Shown: one piece after another, positions 7,597 to 15,433 of the stretch
Layout of the letters: every line of letters starts with the position of its first letter
Position numbering within the stretch: the first letter of the stretch is position 1
Assembly: GCA_959022495.1 (NCBI GenBank)
Contig: CAUEYX010000036.1
Location: 1-30,758, forward strand
DNA length: 30,758 nt
DNA from: an uncultured Lachnospiraceae bacterium
Lineage (GTDB): Bacteria; Bacillota; Clostridia; Lachnospirales; Lachnospiraceae
Reading direction: 5' to 3'
Made by a program: the position numbers and the translations under genes
The notes under the pieces: generated by a model
The model's database searches: none
What the model saw: only the letters and a program-made list of their open reading frames with translations
Told to the model about the DNA's origin: nothing

Positions 7597-8358
7597 ATGA
7601 AGACTTTGTCCATAGATATTGAGACCTATTCGGACGTGGATTTATCTAAGTGCGGTGTGTATAAATATGCGTCCTCCCCTGCTTTTGAAATCCTGCTGTT
7701 CGGCTATGCGGTGGACGGAGGCGCTGTGCGTGTGGTGGACCATGCCTGCGGGGAGAAAATCCCTGATGAGGTTGTAGAGGCACTTTTTGATGAATCCGTG
7801 ACCAAATGGGCATTCAATGCCATGTTCGAGAGGGTGTGTTTATCCAACTATCTGGGGGAATGGCTGGAGCCGGAGGGCTGGCACTGCACAATGGTGTGCT
7901 CGGCTACGTTAGGACTTCCCCTTTCCCTGGAAAGCGCAGGGGAAGTTTTAGGACTGGAGAAACAGAAACTGGCAGAAGGGAAAGACCTGATCCGTTACTT
8001 CTGTGTTCCCTGCAAGCCGACAAAGGCCAACGGCGGCAGGACACGGAACCTGCCGGAACACGACCGGGAGAAATGGGAACGGTTTAAGGCGTATAACCTC
8101 CGTGATGTAGAGGCAGAGATGCAGATACAGCAGAGACTGTCGAGATTCCTGGTACCGGAGAAAGTATGGGAGGAATACTGCCAGCCGGGCGTCCTCTTCC
8201 TTTACCCATACGCTGACCTATGCCTTTGGAAATGCCACCGGAACCATTGCGGCAAAAACGACAGCAACGTCGGTTTCGTGGACGCCGCCGCTGGCCCTGG
8301 CAAACCAGATCCCAAGCGCCACAAGCGGTACCTGCACGATTACCTGTACGACTTATAA
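7597..8358 (+). pseudogene. Phage family A DNA polymerase, exonuclease part only
   Basis: I start at the ATG at 7597, behind AGGAGATGGTGGAG; the frame is open further 5' but that overlaps the previous gene. The 3'-5' exonuclease domain is clear: Exo I in LSIDIETYSDV (D and E), Exo II in KWAFNAMFERVCL, Exo III in AYNLRDVEAEM. The match stops at about 8178 after EKVWEEY. The last 60 residues to the stop at 8358 are a structural gene read in the wrong frame. The polymerase palm and fingers are missing, so it cannot synthesise DNA; a free exonuclease fragment could still be made. Confidence 0.8.
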
Positions 8359-9061
8359 CGGGAGTACGAGCGTCGGTTCAAAAACCTGCACGCTGACTTT
8401 GAGTGTGCCTGCGAGTGTGAAGCCAACCATTTCCAGCCTGAGTGCCTCCCGGATTGATGGGGATGTGCCAAGCGCATGGGGGATTTATGTGCAGACGAAG
8501 TCCAAGGTGAAACTGACCATCAATGGGGCGGCCGGGAGCTATGGTTCTACCATCAAATCCTATTCCATTACCGGAGGCGGGTACAGCGGTTCCGCTTCCA
8601 CGCTGACCACGGGGTTTTTAAACAACTCCGGCACGGTCACGTTCAAGGCAACGGTAACGGATTCCAGAGGGCGGGTATCAGCCGAGACATCCGTATCGAT
8701 TTCCGTGACCGCCTATTCTCCGCCGTATTTTAACTCTACAGTGTCACAGCGGTGCTTAAGCAGCGGTGCGCTGGACGATGACGGGACGTATATCCGGGCG
8801 GTCGTTTCCTGTGGCTATTCCACCTGCGGTGGGAAGAATACCCTCACTACATCCGTGGCGTATAAGAAGACGTCAGATAGTGCATGGACAGATGCGGACG
8901 TGGCCTTCAGCCCGGATACCGCCTTTACCTTTGGCGGCGGGAACATCTCCACAGAAACCTCCTATGACGTCCGCTATACCCTTGCGGATGCGTTCAGCAC
9001 CATTTCCGTACAGGAGATATACCATACGGATATAAAATTGAGAACGGCATGGCAGTTGTAG
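8180..9061 (+). pseudogene. Phage minor structural (DUF859-like tail) protein fragment, both ends cut
   Basis: The real frame is open from the join at about 8180, upstream of any start codon. It encodes a Thr/Ser-rich beta protein: FTHTLTYAFGNATGTIA, then SWTPPLALANQIPSATSGT, VPASVKPTISSLSASRIDG, SAWGIYVQTKSKVKLTI and SYSITGGGYSGSA. These repeated Ig-like beta strands are typical of DUF859-type phage structural proteins near the tail tip. The 3' end is lost at about 9013-9020, where a recombinase gene begins in another frame; the last few residues up to the TAG at 9061 are not native. A TTG at 8399 is the first possible start, but there is no ribosome site. Remnant only. Confidence 0.72.
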
Positions 9062-9441
9062 ATGAGAAAGAAGCTGCGGCCGTGCAGAAATTCTTTGAAT
9101 ACTATATTTCCGGTCTGGCGCTTATGGCAGCGGCCGAGAAGGTGGGACTGAAACTTTACCACGGGAGTGCCGGACGGATACTGCGGAATGTGAAATATCT
9201 CGGAGATGGTTATTATCCGGCGATCATTGACAGAGAAACCTTTGATAAGGCAGAGGAGATACGGATGAGCCGTGCAAGGGCGCTTGGCCGTGTGAGGGAA
9301 CTGAAGGGGAAACAGCCAGAACCTTTTCCGACAAGGTTTACCATGCCTGCGGTAAAAACGGTCTATGATGATCCTTTTGAACAGGCGGCTTATGCCTACA
9401 GTCTGATAGAGAGCGAGGTGGCAATGGATGGAACCGAATAA
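9016..9441 (+). pseudogene. C-terminal fragment of a serine recombinase
   Basis: The homology begins before the ATG at 9049: the codons upstream read IPYGYKIENG, the entry into the Recombinase domain. It then continues as AVVDEKEAAAVQKFFEYYISGLAL, a helix-turn-helix-like AAEKVGLKLYHGSAGRILRN, and the usual YLGDGYYPAIIDRETFDKAEEI. The catalytic N-terminal resolvase domain, with its serine, is absent, removed by the join with the phage structural gene. The end overlaps the next recombinase start by 14 bases. Tandem serine recombinases with overlapping frames are normal in Clostridial elements, so this was the first member of the pair. Confidence 0.78.
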
Positions 9442-10999
9442 AAATATTACAGTTATCCCTGCCCGGAAACGGGTGGGAAATACTGTGACAGCAGAAGTAA
9501 AACCAAAACTCAGGGTTGCCGCCTACTGCCGTGTTTCCACGGACAGCGATGAGCAGGCAAGCAGCTATGAAGTACAGGTGGAGCATTACACCCGGTTCAT
9601 TCAGAAGAATCCGGAGTGGGAGCTGGCGGGCATATTTGCGGATGACGGAATCAGCGGTACCAATACCAAGAAACGGGAAGAATTCAACCGCATGATTGAA
9701 GAATGTATGGCGGGCAAGATTGACATGATCATCACGAAATCCATCAGCCGGTTTGCCCGGAATACACTGGATTGTCTGAAATATATCCGGGAACTGAAGG
9801 AGAAGAACATCCCGGTATTCTTTGAGAAAGAGAACATCAATACGATGGATTCCAAAGGAGAGGTGCTTCTGACTATCATGGCGAGTCTTGCACAGCAGGA
9901 AAGCCAGTCCCTGAGCCAGAACATCAAACTCGGTCTGCAGTACCGGTTTCAGAACGGGGAGGTCCGGGTCAACCACAGCCGTTTCCTGGGTTACACAAAG
10001 GACGAGGAAGGAAATCTGATCATAGAGCCTGCGGAGGCGGAAGTGGTAAAGCGGATCTACCGGGAGTATCTGGAAGGGGCAAGCCTGCTCCAGATCGGGC
10101 GTGGTCTGGAAGCAGATGGCATTCTTACCGGGGCGGGGAAAACGAAGTGGCGTCCGGAAACGCTGCGGAAGATTCTGCAGAATGAGAAGTACATCGGCGA
10201 TGCACTTTTGCAAAAAACATATACCGTGGATTTCCTCAACAAAAAACGGGTGCAGAATAACGGCATCGTACCGCAATATTATGTGGAAAACAGCCATGAA
10301 CCTATCATTCCCCGTGACCTTTATATGCAGGTGCAGGAGGAGATGATCCGGCGGGCAAACCTCCACAGCGGAGCTAATCGGAAAAAGAGAGTTTACAGTA
10401 GCAAGTATGCTTTATCCAGCATTGTCTACTGCCCGAAGTGTGGCGAGATTTACCGACGGATTGCATGGAACAACCGGGGAAAACACTCCACAGTCTGGAG
10501 ATGCTGCACTCGTGTGGAGCATGGACCGATTGCCTGTGATGCTTCTACCATTCAGGAATCGGAACTGCAGGCGGCAGTGGTAAAAGCTATCAATCTTGCG
10601 CTTGGAAATAGGGACGGCATGATAGAGGTATTGCAGGAAAACATTGAGGCAGTTATCCGGCAGGAGGATGAAACCTCGGCTGAGGGAATCAATGCCAAGC
10701 TGGAGGGACTGCAAAAGGAACTGTTGAGATTGGCAAATTCAAAGAAGGATTATAACAGTGTTGCAGGTGAGATAGACCGCCTGCGGGAATTGAAGCAGAA
10801 GGCACTGACAGAGAGCGCCGAGCGGGAAGGGCTGAAACAGCGGATTGCAGAGATGCGGGAGTTTCTGGAAAAGCAGTCTACAGAAGTCACGGAGTATGAT
10901 GAACTGCTGGTGCGACGGCTGATTGAGAAAGTAACGGTCTATGATGAGCGGTTCGAGGTGGAGTTTAAATCTGGGACGAAGGTGGATGTGGAGAGGTAA
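9428..10999 (+). CDS. Large serine recombinase (site-specific integrase)
   Basis: A complete 523-aa protein. The resolvase catalytic domain covers about residues 28-175: RVAAYCRVSTDSDEQASSYE carries the nucleophilic serine, and SISRFARNTLDCL the arginine-containing motif. The Recombinase domain follows (GFEAD-like GRGLEADGILTGAGKTKW, NEKYIGDALLQKTYTVDF), then a zinc ribbon (CPKCGEIYRR ... CC ... C) at about 337-375, and a C-terminal coiled coil (residues about 390-500). Such enzymes integrate and excise phages or conjugative elements by cutting all four strands at att sites. The start at 9428 has a GAGGTGG site and overlaps the truncated recombinase. This is the only complete integrase seen in the window. 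A terminator follows. Confidence 0.92.
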   Translation: MEPNKNITVIPARKRVGNTVTAEVKPKLRVAAYCRVSTDSDEQASSYEVQVEHYTRFIQKNPEWELAGIFADDGISGTNTKKREEFNRMIEECMAGKIDMIITKSISRFARNTLDCLKYIRELKEKNIPVFFEKENINTMDSKGEVLLTIMASLAQQESQSLSQNIKLGLQYRFQNGEVRVNHSRFLGYTKDEEGNLIIEPAEAEVVKRIYREYLEGASLLQIGRGLEADGILTGAGKTKWRPETLRKILQNEKYIGDALLQKTYTVDFLNKKRVQNNGIVPQYYVENSHEPIIPRDLYMQVQEEMIRRANLHSGANRKKRVYSSKYALSSIVYCPKCGEIYRRIAWNNRGKHSTVWRCCTRVEHGPIACDASTIQESELQAAVVKAINLALGNRDGMIEVLQENIEAVIRQEDETSAEGINAKLEGLQKELLRLANSKKDYNSVAGEIDRLRELKQKALTESAEREGLKQRIAEMREFLEKQSTEVTEYDELLVRRLIEKVTVYDERFEVEFKSGTKVDVER

Positions 11000-11016
11000 A
11001 TGACAGAATGAATAAG

Positions 11017-11056
11017 GTGCCTTGTGGCTTTTGAAATGGCTGCAAGGTACTTTTTT
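11017..11056 (+). terminator. Terminator of the recombinase gene
   Basis: A 12-bp stem with three G-U pairs (arms 11017-11028 and 11039-11050, GTGCCTTG against CAAGGTAC), a 10-base loop and a run of six T's at 11051-11056. Confidence 0.8.
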
Positions 11057-11085
11057 AATAGGCTGTTAATTTTAAAGAAGGCAGC

Positions 11086-11114
11086 TTGTGTTTATCAACC
11101 ATAGGGTTTATAAT
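11086..11114 (+). promoter_or_regulatory. Sigma-A-type promoter for the small XRE gene
   Basis: TTGTGT (11086-11091) and a consensus TATAAT (11109-11114) are separated by exactly 17 bases, 26 bases before the start codon of the regulator. Confidence 0.65.
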
Positions 11115-11139
11115 TATACTATGCTGATGGAGGTGGAAA

Positions 11140-11364
11140 ATGACAACATCGGATATGATCAGAGAATTGTGTGACAGAATGAATATCAGCCTTGCGGAAC
11201 TTTGCAGACGGATTGGACAGACTCCGCAGAATTTTAATAAGAAGTTGCAGCGAGGGACTGTTTCTTCTGAGGAAATGGCGAAGATTGCAGAGGCGTTGGA
11301 TGTTGGATATGAGCAGGCGTTTGTGTTGCCGGATGGAGGGAAAATCAGTATAGAGCATAAATGA
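11140..11364 (+). CDS. Small XRE-family helix-turn-helix regulator
   Basis: A 74-aa protein behind a GGAGGTGG site. It is nearly all one Cro/CI-type helix-turn-helix: MIRELCDRMNISLAELCRRIG forms helices 1-2, and QTPQNFNKKLQRG the recognition helix, followed by SSEEMAKIAEALDVGYEQAFV. Such single-domain proteins regulate their own element. It has its own promoter, lies between the recombinase and the SEC-C gene, and may control either one. The target is not visible: I see no obvious operator repeat at its promoter. Confidence 0.82.
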   Translation: MTTSDMIRELCDRMNISLAELCRRIGQTPQNFNKKLQRGTVSSEEMAKIAEALDVGYEQAFVLPDGGKISIEHK

Positions 11365-11395
11365 ATGCAAGAAACAAAAAAGGACCTAGACGGTG

Positions 11396-11413
11396 ATTCT
11401 TTTGTAAAAGAAT
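11396..11413 (+). other. AT-rich hairpin between the XRE and SEC-C genes
   Basis: Perfect 8-bp arms ATTCTTTT and AAAAGAAT with a 2-base loop, followed by ATTCTTATT. It could be a weak terminator for the XRE gene or a regulator site. AT-rich sequence makes chance possible. Confidence 0.3.
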
Positions 11414-11483
11414 ATTCTTATTATAGATTATGTTTTTTACATTCTTGGCCTGTAGTGATCAGAGAATTAGAGGTGGGTTGAAA

Positions 11484-13235
11484 ATGAAAATTGGTCGTAA
11501 CGCTCCTTGCCCTTGCGGTAGTGGGAAAAAATATAAAAAATGTTGTTTAAATAAAGGAAAAGAGCAGTATTTAGCAGAAGCGATTATGTATTCTTTTCAA
11601 AATATAAAAAGAGAGTCGCAAATAAAAAGATGTTTACATCCTAATTCGAGTGAGTGTAGTGATAGGATAGTAAAAGCTCATGCGATACAAAACAATCGTA
11701 TTTTAAATAAAATTGGAGAATCTGGAATGGTAGTAACAATGGATGGAACAATGCATCATCTGTTTCAAACATCAGATGTGAAAGGGCGTAGTATAGCTAC
11801 AACTTTTACTGGTTTTTGTTCATATCATGATAAAACGGTGTTTCAAGAAATTGAAGATAAAGAGTTCGTTGCTAGTAAGAAACAAATATTTCACCTAATA
11901 ATAAAGCAAGCATTTTATAATAATATGCCATATAATAAGGAAAAGTATTTTGATTTTCTAGCATTGCTTTTCCAATCTTTTTATGCATTTATTTTTCGTG
12001 AAGGAGAAACTTTAAATCAGAATTATAGGGATAGTTTGCGAGATACTTTTGCAATAGAATTTTCAACGGAGACAATTGTAAAAATGAGTGCTTCTTGGTT
12101 ATTAAGAATAAATGTTCAGGAAATTCTTCGTGCAATTGGTCGCAGAATCCAAAGTGGGTCAGATTCTCTGGAAAGAAGATTTGAAAACTTTCCCTCATTT
12201 ATGATGGCTAAAACAGTTGTATGGACTTTAGAATTTAATGTTGATTTTATGCTTATCCTTTATTTAGTATTCAATGATGAGGTTGGATTTTATAGTATCT
12301 ATGAGGCTTTTTTTAATTGGGGTGCCATAAATGATGAATGCAAAATAAGTATACTGGAAGAACTCCAAAACCAGTTTGACATGGAAACGGGTCTGCTGAA
12401 GGATGATTTTGTTAAGCAGTATAAACAATATGAAAATCTCTTGAAGCATTCAAGCAACATTACAGAACAAATACAAATAAAGCTGTTCCAATATATTTGT
12501 GAAGCACATTCGAATTTAAGAAAGAAAAAGATTATTGAATCAGAGCCTAGACCTATAGATATAGATTACAAAGATGTTATGACAAGAATAAATGAACTGA
12601 TGAAAAAAGATGGTATATTTGGATGGAATTCACAATATTTTACGGAAGATTATGTAAAATTTGTAATGCCAGATTATATAAGCAGGAGAGCATATCGTAC
12701 ACCGCAAAATACAGCAAGGACAATTCAAAGAGGAATTATTGAAGCATTGAAGAGTTATATTCAACAGCGTGCTAATAAATTGACTCTCACATTTGACATA
12801 GACGGAGTGAAGAATATGCTTACGTTTATCTGTGAAAATAAATACGATGCCAGAAATTATACTTATACGGATGATTGGTCATTGGCAAAATTAAGAAATG
12901 AACCAGAGTTTACAAAATTAGAGGAAAAACAGAAAGAAATTGAATTTGTGGGTACTCCTCAAATTTATGATAATCTGTACTTTAATAAAGAAAAATTTTG
13001 TTTTAATATTAAGATATCAAAGATGGACTTTATTGATTTAAGTGAAAGAGAATGTGAGGCTTTTTTGGAAGACTCAAAAGGTTATAATGGATTGTACAAT
13101 GTAGATGGAGCATTAATGCCTAAGGAAGAAGCTATGAAATGTATAAAAAAATCATACTGTAAAGAAAGGTATAGTTTTAAATTAATGGTCAGTTTTGGGA
13201 AAAATGATGTGACACGCATTGAATTTGAACATTAG
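11484..13235 (+). CDS. SEC-C metal-binding protein of 583 aa, function unknown, candidate cargo/defence gene
   Basis: The start at 11484 is chosen because the SEC-C motif begins there and a GAGGTGGG site lies just upstream. Residues 1-21 are a SEC-C zinc motif (NAPCPCGSGKKYKKCC). A second possible metal site follows: Cys50, His52, Cys58, His66 (in VKAHAIQNN) and then FCSYHD (Cys112, His115), resembling a treble-clef or degenerate HNH arrangement. The remaining 460 residues are mostly helical with no domain I recognise. There are no membrane segments or signal peptide. The gene is far more AT-rich than its neighbours, with AAA/ATA/TTA codons throughout, a sign of recent transfer. It stands alone between a recombinase and unrelated regulators. 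SEC-C is an accessory metal-binding motif, so it does not tell function. Confidence 0.7.
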   Translation: MKIGRNAPCPCGSGKKYKKCCLNKGKEQYLAEAIMYSFQNIKRESQIKRCLHPNSSECSDRIVKAHAIQNNRILNKIGESGMVVTMDGTMHHLFQTSDVKGRSIATTFTGFCSYHDKTVFQEIEDKEFVASKKQIFHLIIKQAFYNNMPYNKEKYFDFLALLFQSFYAFIFREGETLNQNYRDSLRDTFAIEFSTETIVKMSASWLLRINVQEILRAIGRRIQSGSDSLERRFENFPSFMMAKTVVWTLEFNVDFMLILYLVFNDEVGFYSIYEAFFNWGAINDECKISILEELQNQFDMETGLLKDDFVKQYKQYENLLKHSSNITEQIQIKLFQYICEAHSNLRKKKIIESEPRPIDIDYKDVMTRINELMKKDGIFGWNSQYFTEDYVKFVMPDYISRRAYRTPQNTARTIQRGIIEALKSYIQQRANKLTLTFDIDGVKNMLTFICENKYDARNYTYTDDWSLAKLRNEPEFTKLEEKQKEIEFVGTPQIYDNLYFNKEKFCFNIKISKMDFIDLSERECEAFLEDSKGYNGLYNVDGALMPKEEAMKCIKKSYCKERYSFKLMVSFGKNDVTRIEFEH

Positions 13236-13442
13236 ATTTGTTCCCTCAAATGGAGAAAATATGAAAAGAAAAAGATATGTTCCCGTTTACGATTAATGAT
13301 ATAAAAATGGCGGTGGATCAAGTCGGACGAACCGCCCGGTAAATGACGCACTTTCTGTCCTCTCGTGCCATGTTGAGACCGTAGTATTGATGTCACGGAC
13401 TGAAAAATAAGGGGCTGAAAAAGTGTAGGAAACAAGGCATTT

Positions 13443-13490
13443 CCGGGAGTTTGGACTGTTTGGACAGCGGTTCGGACTTCCGGATTTTTT
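13443..13490 (+). terminator. Terminator-like stem with T6 and no gene directly upstream
   Basis: Arms CCGGGAGTTTGGAC (13443-13456) and GTTCGGACTTCCGG (13470-13483) pair over 14 positions, four of them G-U, and the stem is followed by ATTTTTT. The nearest plus-strand gene stops 200 bases upstream, so it may end that transcript or an unannotated RNA. Confidence 0.55.
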
Positions 13491-13538
13491 ATGCCTGCTT
13501 ACTCTGTGGAAACATATCAAGGGCAAAAATAAGCGGAG

Positions 13539-13614
13539 GGTTGAGAATACAGGATTGATATGGGGTAGGTTGAGAATACAGGATTGTTAAATGAAGGTTG
13601 AGTATACAGAATGG
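13539..13614. repeat. Three direct repeats of a GGTTGAGAATACAGGATTG-type unit
   Basis: Copies begin at 13539, 13568 and 13596 (spacings 29 and 28). The first two are identical over 19 bases and the third differs at three positions (GTATACAGAATGG). Even spacing suggests a protein-binding array: transposase sites at an IS21-like end, or iterons. There is no neighbouring transposase or replication gene to decide. Confidence 0.6.
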
Positions 13615-13625
13615 TTAAAGGCATG

Positions 13626-13666
13626 AAAAAAGCACATTATTTCCGCACGGTTGGAAACAATGTGCT
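13626..13666 (-). terminator. Terminator of the minus-strand XRE gene
   Basis: Read on the minus strand, AAGCACATTGTTTCC pairs with GGAAATAATGTGCTT with one mismatch and is followed by TTTTTT (top-strand A-run at 13626). It begins 3 bases after the stop codon. Confidence 0.8.
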
Positions 13667-13668
13667 TT

Positions 13669-13974
13669 TCAATTTCTCATGGTGTCAATCAGTGCAAGCA
13701 GCGCCTGTTTCTGATCGTCTTTTAAGGTACTCCACTTTGCAAATAAGATGCGCTGTTCTTCCGTCAATTCGGGGCTGTTCCCTTCTGTAAAAAACTGCGC
13801 CAAAGTAATACCGAATGCTTTGCAGACCGCCTCTAAGGTCGGCAGTGTCGGAGCGTTATTCCGATTGAACATATTTGTGACCGTGGAATGGGAAAGATTG
13901 GATTCCTTTGCCAGCCGGTAATCCGTCCAGTTTCGTTCTTCCATAAGTTGCTTTATGCGTCTTTGCGCATCCAT
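13669..13974 (-). CDS. XRE-family repressor-like regulator
   Basis: A 101-aa protein. Residues 1-60 form a Cro/CI helix-turn-helix: RIKQLMEERNWTDYRLAKESN, then LSHSTVTNMFNRNNAPTLPTLEAVCKAFGI. The C-terminal 40 residues (ELTEEQRILFAKWSTLKDDQKQ) are a helical tail typical of small Clostridial XRE regulators that dimerise. The ribosome site on the minus strand is AGGTGATGG just before the ATG. It is divergent from the gene at 14097, and the 122-base space between them is AT-rich, so it may control both. Its own terminator follows directly. Confidence 0.85.
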   Translation of the reverse strand: MDAQRRIKQLMEERNWTDYRLAKESNLSHSTVTNMFNRNNAPTLPTLEAVCKAFGITLAQFFTEGNSPELTEEQRILFAKWSTLKDDQKQALLALIDTMRN

Positions 13975-14096
13975 GCCATCACCTGCCTATCTGTATCCAT
14001 TCTAATTCCCAAAAGGGTGTTATAATAGTCACAATCAGTAGATGGCATATTTTGCTTAAGGGGCATAGAATTAGTATGGCAGAAAAGGGGAATGTT

Positions 14097-14351
14097 ATGT
14101 GGCAGGAGGTGCGGACGTTGGAAAAAGAAGAACACTTATTTGAAAGGCTGGCCCGTGAAAGGAATATCACAGTTGAAGAAATGCGGGCGATTATTTCAGC
14201 TCGCATAGAAAAAGGATGGAATGATCCAGATTTAGAAAAAAGGGCTCAGTGGAGGAAAATTCCCTGCGTCGGTGATATTCCTACACCGGATGAGTGGCTG
14301 CGATATGTCGTAAAAAGATTCGGAGTGGATGTGGGCAAACTATACATATAA
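14097..14351 (+). CDS. Small Spo0A C-terminal-like (helix-turn-helix) protein
   Basis: I place the start at 14097, six bases after AAAAGGGG; an ATG at 14076 in the same frame is possible and would add seven residues. The 84-aa product has an N-terminal helical pair (EEHLFERLARERNITVEEMRAIISARIEKGW) and the family signature WNDPDLEKRAQWRKIPCVGDIPTPDEWLRYV, cut here as W-x-DP...W-x-IPC-x-G-x-PTP. Clostridial genomes carry many such proteins annotated as Spo0A C-terminal-like; they are probably DNA-binding, not true sporulation switches. It diverges from the XRE gene at 13974, which is a usual partner. Confidence 0.6.
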   Translation: MWQEVRTLEKEEHLFERLARERNITVEEMRAIISARIEKGWNDPDLEKRAQWRKIPCVGDIPTPDEWLRYVVKRFGVDVGKLYI

Positions 14352-14352
14352 A

Positions 14353-14391
14353 AGCCAGAGAAAAGACATCATACAGATCTTTTCTCTGGCT
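14353..14391. terminator. Terminator-like 14-bp stem between convergent genes
   Basis: AGCCAGAGAAAAGA (14353-14366) and TCTTTTCTCTGGCT (14378-14391) are perfect complements around an 11-base loop. It starts two bases after the stop of the small regulator. T-rich sequence follows on the plus side (CTTATGGAAATTTT), so it probably ends that transcript. It may also serve the convergent dehydrogenase gene 62 bases away. Confidence 0.65.
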
Positions 14392-14453
14392 CTTATGGAA
14401 ATTTTATGTTTAATAGAATCTATACTTTTGTATTGTGGAAATCAATTTAAAAA

Positions 14454-15290
14454 TTATTCTTCAAATGATGTTTGTGCAGCTATTTCTCCCCATTGCGCCA
14501 CGCAGTCAGAAATTCCTCTCTGCCATTCGTTCAATGTATCAACTGCGTCTTCGGTAACAGGAAGATGCAGCGGTGCAGATTCCGTTCTGGAAACTTCCAG
14601 AATCAGTTGTGCAATTTTTTCCGGATCTCCGGCCTGCTCGTGATTGCTGTTTACCTTCATAAAATCATCCTGCCAGCGGCAGGCGTCATAGTCCGTGACA
14701 TGAATATCCGGTTCAGTACACATGGCTCCCTTGTCATAGAAGCTGGTGCGAACCATTCCCGGCACAACATTGATGACCCGAATGCCGAAGGGGGCAACCT
14801 CAAACGCAAGCGCGGTTGAGAACCCAGTCACGGCAAACTTTGAACTATGGTAGACAACGGGGCCGGGGGCATATCCGGCTCCGGATGCGATATTGAAAAT
14901 GCACCCAGAGCGCTGCCGACGCATGATTGGAAGAACCGCTCTTGTTACACGCAACAGACCGAAAAAATTCACCTCGAATAATTCACGGATATTCTCCTCG
15001 CTGGTTTCCTCAAAATTTGTAATTCTACCATGACCGGCACTGTTGACCAGAATATCAATTCGTCCAAAGCGGGCTATAGCTTGTTCTGCTGCAGTAGTAT
15101 ATGTAGCTTCATTTAAATCAGAAACGTCCAGCCTGAGATTAAGGATGCTTTCCTCATGCCCCTTGGGAATAGGGAACGCATTTTCTTTCCTTGTGGCAGC
15201 CACGACAAAATCTCCTGCATTTAGCGCTGCGTTTGCAATCGCATGACCGATGCCTTTACTGGCCCCGGTAATAAACCAGACCTTTTTCAT
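14454..15290 (-). CDS. Short-chain dehydrogenase/reductase
   Basis: I start at the ATG at 15290, eight bases from a GAGGTG site; a GTG three codons earlier is less likely because it overlaps that site. The 278-aa product is a classical SDR: WFITGASKGIGHAIA binds NAD(P) (TGxxxGIG), followed by LDVSD, ILVNSAGHG, and the active-site YHSSK (Tyr and Lys), with ASGAG carrying the serine upstream. The Arg in VAATRKEN after strand 2 suggests NADP(H). The substrate is not predictable. It is transcribed away from the MarR gene from a shared operator, so it is very likely part of that regulon. Confidence 0.9.
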   Translation of the reverse strand: MKKVWFITGASKGIGHAIANAALNAGDFVVAATRKENAFPIPKGHEESILNLRLDVSDLNEATYTTAAEQAIARFGRIDILVNSAGHGRITNFEETSEENIRELFEVNFFGLLRVTRAVLPIMRRQRSGCIFNIASGAGYAPGPVVYHSSKFAVTGFSTALAFEVAPFGIRVINVVPGMVRTSFYDKGAMCTEPDIHVTDYDACRWQDDFMKVNSNHEQAGDPEKIAQLILEVSRTESAPLHLPVTEDAVDTLNEWQRGISDCVAQWGEIAAQTSFEE

Positions 15291-15338
15291 TTTCTTCACC
15301 TCACAGATAATGGGAGCGCTCTGCCTGCTCCTACGAGT

Positions 15339-15406
15339 AGTTTAACACTTTGATTTCAAAAATTCAATAATTAGTTATTGAATTTCGAGAGGCAAAGTGC
15401 TATACT
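15339..15406. promoter_or_regulatory. Divergent promoters overlapping one perfect MarR-type operator
   Basis: AAATTCAATAA (15360-15370) and TTATTGAATTT (15375-15385) are perfect 11-bp arms around TTAG. On the plus strand TTGAAT (15378-15383) and TATACT (15401-15406) are 17 bases apart and face marR. On the minus strand TTGAAT (15367-15362) and TAAACT (15344-15339), also 17 apart, face the dehydrogenase. Both -35 boxes lie inside the palindrome, so one bound dimer would block both promoters. This is the classic autoregulated MarR layout. Confidence 0.82.
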
Positions 15407-15433
15407 GATCCGTGTATGGAAGGAGGGCTGAAA

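Larger units (their letters stand above)
13236..13625. other. Gene-poor stretch with hairpins and direct repeats
   Basis: I find no convincing gene on either strand: the short frames on the minus strand lack ribosome sites and known motifs. The stretch holds a GGCGGT/ACCGCC hairpin (13309-13336), a GGAAA/TTTCC hairpin (13428-13444), a terminator-like stem (13443-13490) and three direct repeats (13539-13614). It could hide a non-coding RNA, or it could be the eroded edge of an insertion sequence. Confidence 0.5.

Noticed and set aside
9338..10366. 342-aa open frame on the minus strand
   Set aside because: It lies opposite the clearly real serine recombinase; its protein shows no known motif and no ribosome site. 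It is a shadow of codon bias.
13539..13614. CRISPR array
   Set aside because: Only three units, 9-10-base gaps instead of spacers of 30 or more, and no cas genes.
14097..14351. True sporulation regulator Spo0A
   Set aside because: There is no receiver domain, and the protein is only 84 aa with limited similarity to the C-terminal domain.
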